Source of the DNA: Chlorops oryzae | Taxonomy: Eukaryota > Arthropoda > Insecta > Diptera > Chloropidae | Assembly: GCA_020466095.1 (NCBI GenBank) | Contig: CM035807.1 | Coordinates: forward strand, 16,567,985-16,631,984 | DNA length: 64,000 bases | Direction: 5' to 3' | Part shown: one piece after another, positions 11,343-23,336 of the stretch | Numbering within the stretch: the stretch's first letter is position 1 | Layout: each line of letters begins with the position of its first letter | The notes under the pieces: model-generated | Databases searched by the model: none | What the model was told of the DNA's origin: nothing | What the model saw: the letters and a program-made list of their open reading frames with translations, nothing else | Position numbers and translations under genes: made by a program

Positions 11343-11722
11343 CTCTACAGTAATGAACCGGTCAATTTCGTAAGAAGGACTGGTCTGTGACCGGTCCAAA
11401 TACTACCAGTTATATTATGGCAATTCGCTCCATCGAATTCGTCTAACCGGCGTTCGGTAATCAACGGGTTGGTTTAGTAGTGGTCTGTAAATGGCAAATT
11501 CATCAACTAAGAAAATATATTAAAAATTGTTTTTTTATATTTCTTATTTGACTAAGACTAGATAAAATTACGATAATCGACCCAAAAAGAATTGACCAAT
11601 GACAGGCCCATGTTAAAGAGATCAGTTGAATACATTGGACGTGGAATTATGAAAGGACTAGTACTGGTAACATGAAGGACTGACCGAAGGCTACTCTTGG
11701 GTCACTCCATATTACTGCAGGG
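11343..11722. mobile_element. possible non-autonomous element related to the CCTGCAGG family
   Basis: Left end CTCTACAGTAATG and right end (minus strand) CCCTGCAGTAATA align with two mismatches over the first ten positions. The ends resemble those of the element at 14751-15146 (CCCTGCAGGAA). The interior is rich in GACCGGTC/GGACTGGTC phrases on both strands. No clear target duplication remains, so this call is tentative. Confidence 0.35.
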
Positions 11723-12673
11723 TGTTGAATGCGAGCGTCCCTGTGTGCGTCCATTAATTCCATAAAAGGTTAGTATGTCAAGCAAATAGACATTGAAATG
11801 TGAACGTGTGAGAGCACAGCTTTCGTTTTATGTTTATTTAATTATTTTTTATTCCTTTTGTCTCGGGGCGGCATGCGAGCAGAACCGGGCATTTCAATGT
11901 GTGCGAAAGTGTGTGTGTGTGTGTGTGCACATTCTGCGGATGTGTAAAATTCATTTTAATAGGAAAAAGCTTGTCAAGTACCTTCTGCTCATTAGAAGCC
12001 GCAGTCTTAGAAATACATAGAGCTCCACAGTGACGCGCGCACACACACGCACCCAGCACTGCAGCCGGGTGTTTGTGTGTGTGTGTGTGCAATGGGCCAC
12101 ACATCTACATACGCCATGTAGACAGACATTCGACTTTCAAAGGCATGCAAAAAGCCAAACTAAATAAAATTAAATGTAATAAAATTTTTGCACTAATGCC
12201 TCGTATTTCATTTGTCGGCTTAGAGAGTTTAGTCGCTTTTGTTCTCTTTGGCTTTTACGCCATTCTGTGGGTAAGTGTGAGAGTGGATTTTAGTGTGCAA
12301 GTGCGTGCAGGAAGTCCTTTATTTTTTATTTCCATTTTTTTTTATATGTTTTTGGTTTTTTGGCGAGAACGTCGGTGGTTTGTTAATGCAAAAAGCCCAA
12401 AAGTTAATGGCGAAAATGCTTTTTGCTCTAATTACAAGTTTTTTTTTCTTTCTTGCTTTTCGGAGTAATTTCTGTTGCTCATCTTTCTCTCGACAAGGGC
12501 ACATGAATGTAAGTTTAATGTTTGGCGAAGTTTGCCAGCGCTGTTGGAATGGGTAATATCGAACTACTAATGTTTTCGCGTAGAAGTAGAAAGAAAAAAA
12601 AAAGTTATGGCTAATGCGTGATGCATTAAAATCAGACAGAGAGAAAAATACAGCGTGGGGGTGTAGTAGGGAG
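11723..12673. other. intergenic with GT microsatellites
   Basis: (GT)n runs at about 11909-11928 and 12071-12090. Opposed short open frames overlap (12073-12556 plus, 12319-12756 minus) with no domain that I recognise. Confidence 0.4.
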
Positions 12674-12680
12674 TGCGGTG

Positions 12681-13431
12681 CACAGTGGTTTGGCTTCATA
12701 TATTTTTTGGAAAAAAATAGAAGGAGTTTCTTGTAGAGCAATGAATTTTGGTACACCCATTGCTATAGGTGAAATTAAGAAAATTTGAAAATTTCATCCA
12801 TATCGGCCATGCCCTCTTATGAACCGTCACAGGCATAAAATACCATTCATAATTCTTATGTCAACAGCCCCCTTAAAGTATGCCCCAATTTTTTTAACAA
12901 TTTTTTTTGCAAGTATTTTTTCATTTAAATTGGAATAACTCACTGGTAGGCAGCTGTCGGCAAAAATTTCTTTCAGATATTGAAAGATGACATCTCGACC
13001 TTTCATTTTTATGTAGGTAGAGCACAAAGGTAAACAAAGGTAACTAAGTTTTTGTCCATAAAAGGCGGAAAATTGATGTTTAGAAAGCTGCCTGTTACAT
13101 TGCTCATAACTTCAAAAATTCTTCATGGATTGATTAAATTTTTTTTATATTTTGACGATAAAATGCTACTTTTTCATATAAAACCAACAAAAGGAGGCAT
13201 CAAAACAATATAATAAGAAAAAAATGTTGCTTTATATTACCAATATTTTCATGGTTTTAGGTGAAAAAATGTTTTCTGACTTTCAATAACTTTATTGAGG
13301 ATAAAAATTTCCTTTTCGGAAAAAAATATCATGAATTCTTCTTATTGAAACAATGCTTAACTCAGATAAAGACATCAAACATTGGAATAAGGTACTTCAA
13401 AAAATGCATTTTTTCCGCAAATAAACCACTG
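12681..13431. mobile_element. TIR element with 7-bp direct repeats TGCGGTG
   Basis: The left boundary reads TGCGGTG then CACAGTGGTTTGG; the right boundary reads AAACCACTG then TGCGGTG. The direct repeat TGCGGTG is at 12674-12680 and 13432-13438; the ends CAGTGGTTT and AAACCACTG are inverted copies. The interior is AT-rich without coding capacity. A 7-8 bp duplication and CAG-like ends would fit hAT or a related superfamily; the exact boundary is ambiguous by one or two bases. Confidence 0.6.
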
Positions 13432-13439
13432 TGCGGTGT

Positions 13440-14748
13440 GCGGCTCCAACGGACTTAATTGAAATTTCCTGCAAGCAATTGAAATGGCACGAATGATGAT
13501 GGCACGAAGGCACACTTATTAAAAGCGAGAAAATTCCTTTCTAATGAATTCATCTGGGAACGCGCGCGCGCCCCCCACATATGACAAATATCAATGATTG
13601 ATGATCCATGCGACTTTGTGCGGCTTTCCTTTGCATTAGAGCGGAGCAACTTGGGTCCCCTACGTTGGCAATGAACATCGTTAGTTCGGGAGTGTTTACT
13701 ATTTCATTAAGGTATTAAGATCTTTTCGTTTTCTTTTTTTTGTTTTGTTTTCGGGAGGCTTTTGTTGAAAAATGATGGTTTTTCATGTTTCGTTTTTATA
13801 TCGTTTTTCATGTGGTTGCTTTATTAAATAGTTAAGAAATAAGAGGGCGGAACGAGAAGAAAGTGTCCTGCCAGGAAAGATGGATCTCCTCGAGGGTTAA
13901 ATGTTCTGATGATGACATTTTGTAATAAATTAAAGCTTGGAAATATTTCGGATTTGGGAACAAAACGAAATCTATGTCACCTCAATCAACTACACAAGAA
14001 ACTCCCCGTAATATGCTCCAGTGTACAAAATATTTCTCTATGCGCACCTTTTCTCTAACTATTTCCATAGATTTTCTTTTTGGTTTAAGGAACTTAGGAG
14101 TCTTATTTATAGTCCGTAAGGATTCGTTCTATTCATCGCTTGATATCTCGTTAAGGTTTTCCATCCTAAAGTCGACCAAAAATTTGCTCAAATTTAAATT
14201 TATCCATTCAACAAAAGCTTCTATCAGGCAAATCCTTGAATCAAGTGATATGGGAATCTATTTTTTTTATTTACCTTGTTTTTCACATCAGCTTATTCAC
14301 AAAGGTAGTAGAGTAGAGAAACGAACAAGAGACGAAGGGGGGTAAAATTTCCTCCACAAACATTTTACCTGCCATCAAACGTGCGTAAAGGACGTTAGCT
14401 ACGGCGCTAATTATTTTTTGTTGAAGCCCAGCACACATCGCACAAAGGACTCGGACTTTTGTTTCACATTCTTCTGACACCATGAAATGATTCACTCACT
14501 CCAGCTCCTGCTCCCGCTCCCTCTGCCACTGGCTCGTTCTTTACATTTCATTGCAATGAAGTTCATTAAATTGTGTGTTTTTTGTGCTTTTGACATCAGT
14601 GGAAATTAATTTTCCTCGAATGCGAGTCGACGTTTCGAATGTGTGTTGTAATGGCTTTTGTTTTTTTAACACCCGCACACTGTTCACATAAGTTCTAATA
14701 TTTATTGAAGCACTTTATATACCATGGATACATACATATATCCATTCA
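13440..14748. other. intergenic, nothing coding recognised
   Basis: Contains an alternating (CG)n run at 13561-13571 followed by CCCCCC, and T-rich stretches. The 123-codon frame at 13974-14345 shows no recognisable domain and low-complexity composition, so I do not call it. Confidence 0.4.
13561..13571. other. alternating CG dinucleotide run
   Basis: CGCGCGCGCGC followed by CCCCC in AT-rich surroundings. Such runs can adopt Z-form DNA; no function is implied. Confidence 0.5.
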
Positions 14749-14750
14749 TA

Positions 14751-15146
14751 CCCTGCAGGAAGCCTGTCGCCATATGGCCCCATGTCTATATTGACGTAAA
14801 TATAGACAAGAGAACTAGTTCCAACGTCAACAGTATTTAAAGGCGGTGTCATTACAGAAACTGTACTGTCAAGAGGTATAGTTCATCTGTATTGACCATG
14901 TCAACAACGTGTCTCCTTATAAAGCGAAAGAGTACTCCTTTTGTCTACATAATAGTACGGACAGTCAATTGTTGTTCAATAGTTTTTCGGTCTACTGTTG
15001 ACATTCAATGACAAGTCAATGTTAAATGTCTATAGCAAAAACATTGCGGCGGGTATAACTCGTCAGTAGTGCTGTTGAGCGCAGTCAGTAGAGAAAGGGT
15101 ATAGATAATACATTCCGCCTAATTGAACATCTAATTGCCTGCAGGG
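14751..15146. mobile_element. CCTGCAGG-family non-autonomous element, copy A
   Basis: Ends CCCTGCAGGAAGCCTGTCGC (left) and TGCCTGCAGGG (right), flanked by TA on each side (14749-14750 and 15147-15148), which fits a TA target duplication. The interior matches 51622-51943 along its length (for example CCATGTCTATATTGACGTAA and CATGTCAACAACGTGTCTCC), with indels. There is no open frame of note. The flanking TA suggests Tc1/mariner-like mobilisation; this is inference. Confidence 0.7.
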
Positions 15147-15148
15147 TA

Positions 15149-15636
15149 CATCATTAAGGATGTCCATTTTCTTTTAACTAGTCTCTAAAGAGCTCGATAG
15201 GTTTTAAAGAAACTGGTGAATTTCCGATACCAAAATATGGGCAAGAAAAAAAGGCATGCGCTAATTAAGATCTAACTTAAGTACAGTCAGAAAGTGGTCC
15301 TCCAATAAGGATGTAGCCATTTTCTTTTAATTGTACTCAAGTAAGCTCAAGGTTTTAAACACACACTGTTGCAATTTCACGTATTCACCTATATATTTTA
15401 ATAGAAGAGATTAATTTAAAACGGATGCCTATTAAAAGAAATCTAACTTACAGGTTTTGCATTTCAGACAGTGGCTAATATGGATGAGCATGGTCATTTA
15501 TTGACCGAAGTAAGCCAAAAACACCTGCACGTGATGGACCAATATTCACAGTATTCACATATATATTTTAATAAAGAGATGAGATTTAAAACCTTGAGAT
15601 GTCACTTCTTTCACAAAAAGTGAACAAAATGTTATT
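15149..15636. other. intergenic with a diverged internal duplication
   Basis: Related phrases recur: AAGGATGT, CCATTTTCTTTTAA at about 15157-15180 and again 15307-15340, and ATTCACATATATATTTTAAT near 15387 and 15554. This looks like a degenerate repeat of about 160 bp. No coding sequence seen. Confidence 0.4.
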
Positions 15637-15716
15637 AAATAGGTGTCCGAGCCCGCGGGTATCACAATGGACCCTCTTTTGGTCTAAGTGCACCCTTGCA
15701 ACCTAACCTAACCTAA
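15637..15716 (+). repeat. SINE-like 3' end with (AACCT)n tail, copy 3
   Basis: GGTATCACAATGGACCCTC leads to GGTCTAAGTGCACCC and then the tail CAACCTAACCTAACCTAA (15698-15715). The tail is the same as that of the elements at 285-505 and 9562-9699 (here on the plus strand); the body is only loosely similar, so it may be a related rather than identical family. Confidence 0.45.
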
Positions 15717-17068
15717 TAAATTTGAGCCGGAAGTTTCTTCAAGCGAGTAAGTTCCTTACTTTCTTTCGCATTAACTTTAACACCGTAGAACCCTAAACTG
15801 AGAAAAAAAAGGACAATTAATCTTGAAGTTACCGCTTAAGACTCACTTTTGGAATGGTTAAATGATAGAGTAATGATTATTCCATGACAGCCTAATATTT
15901 ACACACTGGTATCTTTGTAACAAATTTGAGATTAGTCAGATTGACAGCAGGGTTATTCGTTTTTGTGCTTGTAATTCACCTGAAAGGAAGCCATCTTAAG
16001 TCAATAACTTTCGAATAAAACTAAATAATTAAATTTGGGAAGAAGGAAGAAAAACCTGATCTCCTTTTACGGGAATTAACTTTGGCAATTACGCTCACTT
16101 GCATCCATGCTCTTTTTCTAGTATTTAATTAAAGTGAAATTTTGAATTATTACTCATTCCAGGGACTTTTTAAAGCTTAAAATAACCTCGAAAGTAAAAA
16201 CTTTTTGAAAACTTTCAGCCACTTTAGTAATCCCCAAATAAATAGCTTCTTAAATTAACACTTAAAACTTTTTCACTCTCGAATATTATTTCTATTTAAG
16301 AACACGTCGCGACGTGCTCGGCTCATAGAACAGCACACGTCCCGGTACCAATTTTTTTTCTTTTACTAATTTCAATTTAAACTCAGTGCTAAGCTGGAAA
16401 TTTAAATGCAAAAATTTATAATGCATGTGAGAAAATTTAATTCTCTCTTTCGCGCCATGACACATTAAGCGTGAGTGAGCGTGAGTGGAGGTGGTTATGG
16501 GATATGGCTGGTGGATCATGCTTTGGTGCGGTAGAAATTCAGGTGTATTTGTTGATGTTAATCAAGGAAAAAATGCGAACATTTTTAAGTGTATCAACAA
16601 CATGAAGCATGCGAGTGCGGAACGCGAGAAATTTTAGCTTTTTGGTAATGAAATTGCATTATAAAAAAAAATTATGAAAAGAAAAATAGAGGATTAATTT
16701 GGAATTTTAAGAGAATGTCAGAGAATGTGCGGCTTAAGTGAACGCGAAAGTGAAGGGAATTTTTTTTTTTTTGTAGGGGATTAAAAAGTAAGTATTAAAA
16801 AGAAGGTACTTATAAAGGCACATGTAGCGGCGCGATGCTTTCTAAAGTTAGCATAAAACATTGTTTTGAATGAAGATTGTTTCGAGTGAATCTACCACAC
16901 CCAATCAACAGAGACATGTAAACATACATACTATATGTAGTTCGTTATGCGATATTTTTGCACAAATTTATTTCAATTTTTTGAACAACTCTCACCTGCC
17001 TCTAAATTCGTGCTTTAAAATTTGTTTATGATTCTAATTTCTTGCATTTAGCAATTAAATTAATTGCT
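15717..17068. other. intergenic, nothing recognised
   Basis: AT-rich DNA without a supported gene or repeat; homopolymer T run near 16765. Confidence 0.35.
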
Positions 17069-17832
17069 TTTTACACCCGGCACACTCTGGCTCGAGGGTA
17101 TATTTCGGTTGTGCGGTTGTGTGTAACACCCAGAATCAATTGTGTTAGACCATACAAAATGTAAATAAATATGATACCAGAAGATTCGATTTAGACATGT
17201 CCGTCCGTCTGTCCGTCTGTCTGTCCGTCTGTCTGTCTGTATACAGTTTTCTTATCGCAGGAGTTGAGCTATCTTGACAAAATTCGGTATGCGTGCGCAC
17301 GGGGACATAAGTAAGAACAAAGGACCCGATCGGACCATTTTTAGGGGTACCTCCAGTACTAGGGTCCTTAAAAAAATCACTAAAACTGTTCAAAAACCGG
17401 AGTTTTTCAAGATATTTTGATGAAATTGAACATTTCACTATATTCAAAGGCAAATAATGTGATTTCCAAAAATTGTAAGTGGGCGTGGCAGAAGGACGTT
17501 TTTCGAAAATTGTCTTCTACACCAAAAATTCAAATGGGACTTCAACGAAAGTTGGCAATATAGACTTCTTCGATGTTTATAAACATCCTTCCAAAAAATT
17601 CCCTTGATCGGTCCATTTTTAAGGGTACCTCCAGTACAAGGGTCTGTCACAAAAATCCCGAAAACTGCGAAAAAATAGGGTGTTTTCGAGACATGTATTT
17701 CAATAAGTTCCGGAATTGGAAAGTTCTCTTCTTTAAAAATATGTATGTAACCATCTGCTTATCTCTCTAGGGTATTCGAAAATAGGGTATTGTATTATCA
17801 GGTTCGGCTGACTATAACAGCCTTACTTGTTT
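17069..17832. repeat. dispersed repeat with CCGTCTGTCTG core
   Basis: Starts near TTACACCCGGCACACTCTGG and ends TGACTATAACAGCCTTACTT then GTT. It contains a (TCCGTCTG)n-type simple run at about 17197-17240 and two similar modules (ATCGGACCATTTTTAGGGGT then ACCTCCAGTACTAGGG near 17327-17365, and ATCGGTCCATTTTTAAGGGT then ACCTCCAGTACAAGGG near 17607-17643), spaced about 280 bp. Layout and ends match repeats that I recall as common in higher flies. No intact coding frame. Confidence 0.55.
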
Positions 17833-17964
17833 TCAATCGAATTCAATTTCAATTTGGGTTCGTACAAATTTATTGATGATATTTTATGTAAAAACCATAT
17901 AAATGGAAAATGTTTTGTGCTTGTTAAAAAAAAGGGATTGTCTGAGAGTAACAGTAAAAATTAA

Positions 17965-18092
17965 CCCATTAACACCCATACATAAAAATAAAAACCTTTG
18001 ATTTTTTATTTAATTTATATTTGAATTCAATGGCTTTCAATGGTTTTCCAAAAAGTCAGTGTTCTCAAACGATATCACTGGGCGTTAATGGG
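17965..18092. mobile_element. 128-bp piggyBac-type MITE flanked by TTAA
   Basis: TTAA at 17961-17964 and 18093-18096. Left end CCCATTAACACCCA and right end (minus strand) CCCATTAACGCCCA: 14 bp with one mismatch. The interior is AT-rich with no coding. Both the TTAA flanks and the CCC start match the larger element at 9023-9534 in style, though the rest differs. Confidence 0.8.
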
Positions 18093-18096
18093 TTAA

Positions 18097-18548
18097 ATTT
18101 ATTCAATTTCGAAATTAGCTTCAATAATTTAACATTCAACAATTGAGCGTTCTTAAATATAAAGCTAAATATTTTCCAGCCTCACTTTTTTTTAGAAATG
18201 ATTTTGTGTTCGTAATAAAAAATTGAATAACCATGTCACATAATGAGACCTAATTTAAGCAACATTTCGAACATGTTATCAAAATTTTGAATGAATTTTT
18301 TTGTTAATTTTTTTTAATATATTTTTTATTATATTTTATATATTTTTTGTGGTGCCGGCATTAGGGCGACATGATTTCAATAAATTCGAAAAACGATTAA
18401 AAAATGTTTTGCTTTTTTCTGAGCTTAAAATAAAGAACGATTTCAAAGGATTGAGTACACAGAACAGACATTCAAAAACGGGAAATAACATAAAAGCGAA
18501 GACTTGAAAATATTTCATTAGCGAAAAATCTCTTTTTTTAATTCACCC
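18097..18548. other. AT-rich spacer before the pentanucleotide array
   Basis: No gene or inverted repeat seen; T-rich stretch at about 18296-18350. Confidence 0.4.
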
Positions 18549-18957
18549 ATATCATATCACATCACATCACATCACATCACATCACATCACATCACATCAC
18601 ATCACATCACAACATCACATCACATCACATCACATCACATCACATCACATCACATCACATCACATCACATCACATCACATCACATCACATCACATCACAT
18701 CACATCACATCACATCACATCACATCTCACATCACATCACATCACATCACATCACATCACATCACATCACATCACATCACATCACATCACATCACATCAC
18801 ATCACATCACATCACATCACATCACATCACATCACATCACATCACATCACATCACATCACATCACATCACATCACATCACTCATCACATCACATCACATC
18901 ACATCACATCACATCACATCATATCACATCACATCACATCATCACATCATCATCACA
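18549..18957. repeat. pentanucleotide array, ATCAC phase
   Basis: Tandem ATCAC (equivalently CATCA) repeats with very few interruptions (an inserted A near 18610, TCT near 18725, a lost base near 18880). ATCAT variants become frequent from about 18918, grading into the next block. Confidence 0.95.
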
Positions 18958-20683
18958 TCATATCATATCATATCATATCATATCATATCACATCATATCA
19001 TATCCATACATATCACTATCACATCATCATCATATCATATCATATCATATCATATCAATCATATCATATCATATCATATCATATCATATCATATCATATC
19101 AATAATCATCATCAATCATATCATATCATATCATATCATATCACAATCATATCATATCATATCATATCATATCATATCATATCATATCATATCATATCTA
19201 TCATATCATATCATATCATATCATATCATATCATATCATATCATATCATATCATATCATATCATATCATATCATATCATATCATATCATATCATATCATA
19301 TCATATCATATCATATCATATCATATCATATCATATCATATCATATCATATTCATATCATATCATATCATATCATCATATCATATCATATCATATCATAT
19401 ACATATCATATCATATCATATCATATCATATCATATCATATCATATCATATCATATCATATCATATCATATCATATCATATCATATCATATCAATATCAT
19501 ATCATATCATATCATATCATATCATATCATATCATATCATATCATATCATATCATATCATATCATATCATATCATATCATATCATATCATATCATATCAT
19601 ATCATATCATATCATATCATATCATATCATATCATATCATAATCATATCATATCATATCATATCATATCATATCATATCATATCATATATCATATCATAT
19701 CATATCATATCATATCATATCATATCATATCATATCATATCATATCATATCATATCATATCATATATCATATCATATCATATCATATCATATCATATCAT
19801 ATCATATCATATCATATCATATCATATCATATCATATCATATCATATCATATCATATCATATCATATCATATCATATCATATCATATCATATCATATCAT
19901 ATCATATCATATCATATCATATCATATCATATCATATCATATCATATCATATCATATCATATCATATCATATCATATCATATCATATCATATCATATCAT
20001 ATCATATCATATCATATCATATCTATCATATCATATCATATCATATCATATCATATCATATCATATCATATCATATCATATCATATCATATCATATCATA
20101 TCATATCATATCATATCATATCATATCATATCATATCATATCATATCATATCATATCATATCATATCATATCATATCATATCATATCATATCATATCATA
20201 TCATATCATATCATATCAATCATATCATATCATATCAATATCATATCATATCATATCATATCATATCATATCATATCATATCATATCATATCATATCAAT
20301 ATCATATCATATCATATCATATCATATCATATCATATCATATCATATCATATCATATCATATCATATCATATCAATCATATCATATCATATCATATCATA
20401 TCATATCATATCATATCATATCATATCATATCATATCATATCATATCATATCATATCATATCATATCATATCATATCATATCATATCATATCATATCATA
20501 TCATATCATATCATATCATATCATATCATATCATATCATATCATATCATATCATATCATATCATATCATATCATATCATATCATATCATATCATATCATA
20601 TCATATCATATCATATCATATCATATCATATCATATCATATCATATCATATCATATCATATCATATCATATCATATCATATCA
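18958..20683. repeat. pentanucleotide array, ATATC phase
   Basis: About 1.7 kb of tandem ATATC (equivalently TCATA) repeats with sporadic 1-3 bp slips (for example near 19018, 19100, 19352, 19492, 19640, 20022, 20217, 20240). It differs from the first block by a single C-to-T change per unit (TCACA to TCATA). Interruptions cluster in the first 400 bp; long perfect runs dominate after about 19200. Confidence 0.95.
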
Positions 20684-22174
20684 ATAACCCATAATGTTTC
20701 GCTTCTTTTATATTCTTTATGAAAATATAGTCAAAATGAACAATAACTGAGATTTAAGCCGCGATTCAAAAGAATAGCAAGTGCACTCAAAGCCGATTCG
20801 AAACTAAGAAAATTGGTGCAAATCATCTGCAAAGCACCACTGTTCGACCTTTTTTGGACCAGTATAATGGGGGAAGTTGTTATTTAAAAAACCTTCCATG
20901 TTAAAACGAAGTATTGATGGAGTTTTCGTGACCCCTTCGGGACTATTCGAGGAGCCCTTGAACGGTGCTTTTTTTTAAGCGAAATTAATTTGATCTGGCT
21001 TTTTAAAATATTTTTTTTAAAAGGACTTTTGATTGATTTCATTTCAAATAGTTTCTCTTCTAATTAAGAATTCTAGTTTTTACGCATAATCTTTTCGACA
21101 AATCACACAAATAACACGTTGCTGCGAAGGCATCCTTGTCAATTGGAGGTGTACAATCTCTACAGCAACTCGAAGTCCTGCACCGAAATTGCATTACATT
21201 CAATTCTTCAGAGGTTTGCATCACACAAACTCAGTTCTTGTAGATAATGCATTTTGATGATACGCTGTTTGAATCTCCAACGAGACTAATTTTTTTCTTC
21301 TCCTCAAGCTGGCATTCCACTGGGACTAAAGGTCTGAAAAGTTATGCGTGAAAATGTCAATTTGAGCGAATTGTGTTGCCGAGTATTCAAATTATGTGGC
21401 CTCACAACGAATTCCCGAGGAAAAACTGTGTTGAACTTCGTTTTCAAGGGAAAGTTGAATGAAACTTTTTAGTTGATTCGCATGGAAATTCGATTAGGAA
21501 AACGTGCCTGCAATGTTTGAAGCAATTTAAATGAAGAGATTTTTCAAGAGCTCTCCGCAATATGCATGATCAATAAGAGTGAAAAGTTTTCTCATCGAAA
21601 TTTTCTTTTCCATTGAAAAACAAAAAGGAGAGCGAAAAAAAAAACCAAAAAAAAAAATAAAAAATAAAATAAAAATCTGTGAACATCTGTTTCCGAATAT
21701 TTTTAGTTCTCATTTCGAATTGAATTTCCAAATCCAAGAATTTTCATTATTCCCTTCGTGTATTTTCCATTGATTTAATGTTAATTGCTGTACAATGGCT
21801 GCCAAATGAAATGAAACATAAGAGCTGTCATGGTCGAACTTTTATTCGAGTTGGCGTTTTGTAAATTTTGCGAAAACATTTTGGCTTTTCTTTTCAATTT
21901 TTCCTTTTTCAAGTAGCGGAAATTGTCGGTTGACCGTTGTGAAGTTTCGTATTGCTTTGTTTTTCATTTAGTCAGTTGACCATCCACAATTCTTCTTTTT
22001 TCTCAATGCTCGTTCGGAGTGAAGAAATTCAAATTCTTAGAAAGAAAATTTCATGAAAATTTTGCTTTCGAACTTTAACTACTTTGGGACCGTTTGTAAG
22101 TTGTTTGGGGAATGTTTTTTCTACTTCAATTTTTCCTGATATCTGCATCTTCCATCGGAGAGTGCTAAAGTCCA
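20684..22174. other. intergenic, nothing recognised
   Basis: No supported gene; A-rich run at about 21636-21675. Open frames are short and without domains. Confidence 0.35.
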
Positions 22175-22178
22175 TTAA

Positions 22179-22193
22179 CCTTCATAAGGTCTT
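22179..22193. repeat. piggyBac left terminal inverted repeat
   Basis: CCTTCATAAGGTCTT directly after TTAA; perfect inverted match to 25473-25487. Confidence 0.93.
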
Positions 22194-22215
22194 AAATTTT
22201 ACTGACGTAACCGAG

Positions 22216-22235
22216 CTTCGGGTCGAATTTGACCC
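22216..22235. repeat. piggyBac subterminal repeat (left)
   Basis: CTTCGGGTCGAATTTGACCC. Inverted relatives lie at 25456-25475 and 25278-25297 on the right side. Internal repeats near the ends serve as transposase binding sites in studied piggyBac elements; their role here is inferred. Confidence 0.7.
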
Positions 22236-22436
22236 AGTATTAAAATCACACTGAAAATTACTCAAATAGAGAAAAGCTTTTTAATAAATTTATTTTGTGT
22301 TAATTTTTTATATTATAACTCTTATTTATTTACATATTAATTACACTTTTATATACGTATATCAAAGGGAAGGACTTTGCGGATGCATTAGATGCATTTT
22401 TATAAAAGAACAAGAAAAAGCTTAAATTACATGAAA

Positions 22437-22590
22437 TTAATCTTTATTACATTGGGTACATAGAACCATTGACTCAGAATGTTTTTTGCATACAAATTTC
22501 TTACAATTCGCACAGATCAAAGATGTTTTATTGTCAGTTTTTTCACATAGTTGACAGCGACTTCTTTTGAGAGCTTTTTTAGCTAAACTA
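22437..22590 (-). pseudogene. detached cysteine-rich C-terminal domain of the piggyBac transposase
   Basis: On the minus strand this fragment reads as about 50 residues with the spacing CQLCEK, then LICANCKKFVCKKH, then VLCTQC, ending at TAA (22437-22439). This Cys/His pattern is the zinc-binding C-terminal domain of piggyBac transposases, which contacts the element ends. It lies directly beyond the insertion at 22591-23336, and deleting that insertion with one TA copy would keep the two parts in the same frame, so the transposase was probably intact before the insertion. It has no start codon of its own. Confidence 0.9.
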
Positions 22591-23336
22591 CACTGAGCGA
22601 AAACTACGGTTGTGTAATTTACAACGATTCGTAGTATACTACGACCGTAGGTATTTTAGAGCAAAACTGTAGTACGGACGTATTCAAACATGACTTTAAC
22701 AGCTATGCGTATTCTTTAGGAGCAAATTTCTTTACACACGTATTTAAAAAACTTCTATAAAAAAAACACGTAAAATAGTTTTCATTTGACTTTAAGTAAC
22801 ATATTTAGTCCGCGCGAATTAGATTTCTCCGTGGCGTACGGGTAGCGTATTCGCTCAGCAATCCGAAGGGCTCGGGTTCAAATCCTACAGCAGGCGAATG
22901 AAATGTGTTAAAAATTGGAATTTTTCAAGTAAGTGGAAAAATATTAAAGAAAAAAAAAGACATCTAGAATGAAAAATCAAGCTTACCCCAACCGTATAAA
23001 TTGGAGAGAAGAGAGGGCCCCATCCCGGCATTCCAAAATATATTTTTTTTGGTTTTGCATAAAATGTTAGTTTTAAAACTTTTTATTCCTGTAAGGTTTT
23101 TAAATATTATATACCTAAATTTTATGTTATTATTTGTAAAAAAAAATAAAAAAAGTTACGCCTGCCTGACCAGGGATCGAACCCGCCGACTTGGGATTAG
23201 CTGCTACTTCGTATTTAAACTTTTTTACTACGCTTGTGGTTATTTTAACTACGTCCGTTAATAGAGCCAAATCATTGCTGTTCGTAGTTAAATTAACTAC
23301 GTTTTTGTTATTTTTACTACGATTTTTAGCTCAGTG
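22591..23336. mobile_element. 746-bp TA-flanked TIR element nested in the piggyBac transposase gene
   Basis: Flanked by TA at 22589-22590 and 23337-23338. Left end CACTGAGCGAAAACTACG and right end (minus strand) CACTGAGCTAAAAATCGTAG are imperfect inverted copies; further ACTACG/CGTAGT motifs recur in inverse orientation in both subterminal regions (22605-22680, 23215-23320). There is no transposase. Inside are a tRNA-like segment (22827-22897, plus) and a second B-box-like motif on minus (23173-23183). TA duplication suggests a Tc1/mariner-superfamily non-autonomous element. Confidence 0.8.
22827..22897 (+). ncRNA. tRNA-like segment with Pol III A- and B-box-like motifs
   Basis: GTGGCGTACGGGTAGCG resembles a tRNA D-arm/A box, and GGTTCAAATCC at 22875-22885 is a perfect B-box match (consensus GGTTCAANNCC). 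TTCG and CGAA in between could form an anticodon-type stem, but the acceptor and T stems do not pair well, so this is a tRNA-derived relic or SINE head and not a functional tRNA gene. It is inside the 746-bp insertion. Confidence 0.45.

Noticed and set aside
22827..22897. Functional tRNA gene
   Set aside because: B box is perfect, but acceptor and T stems do not pair and there is no clear anticodon arm.
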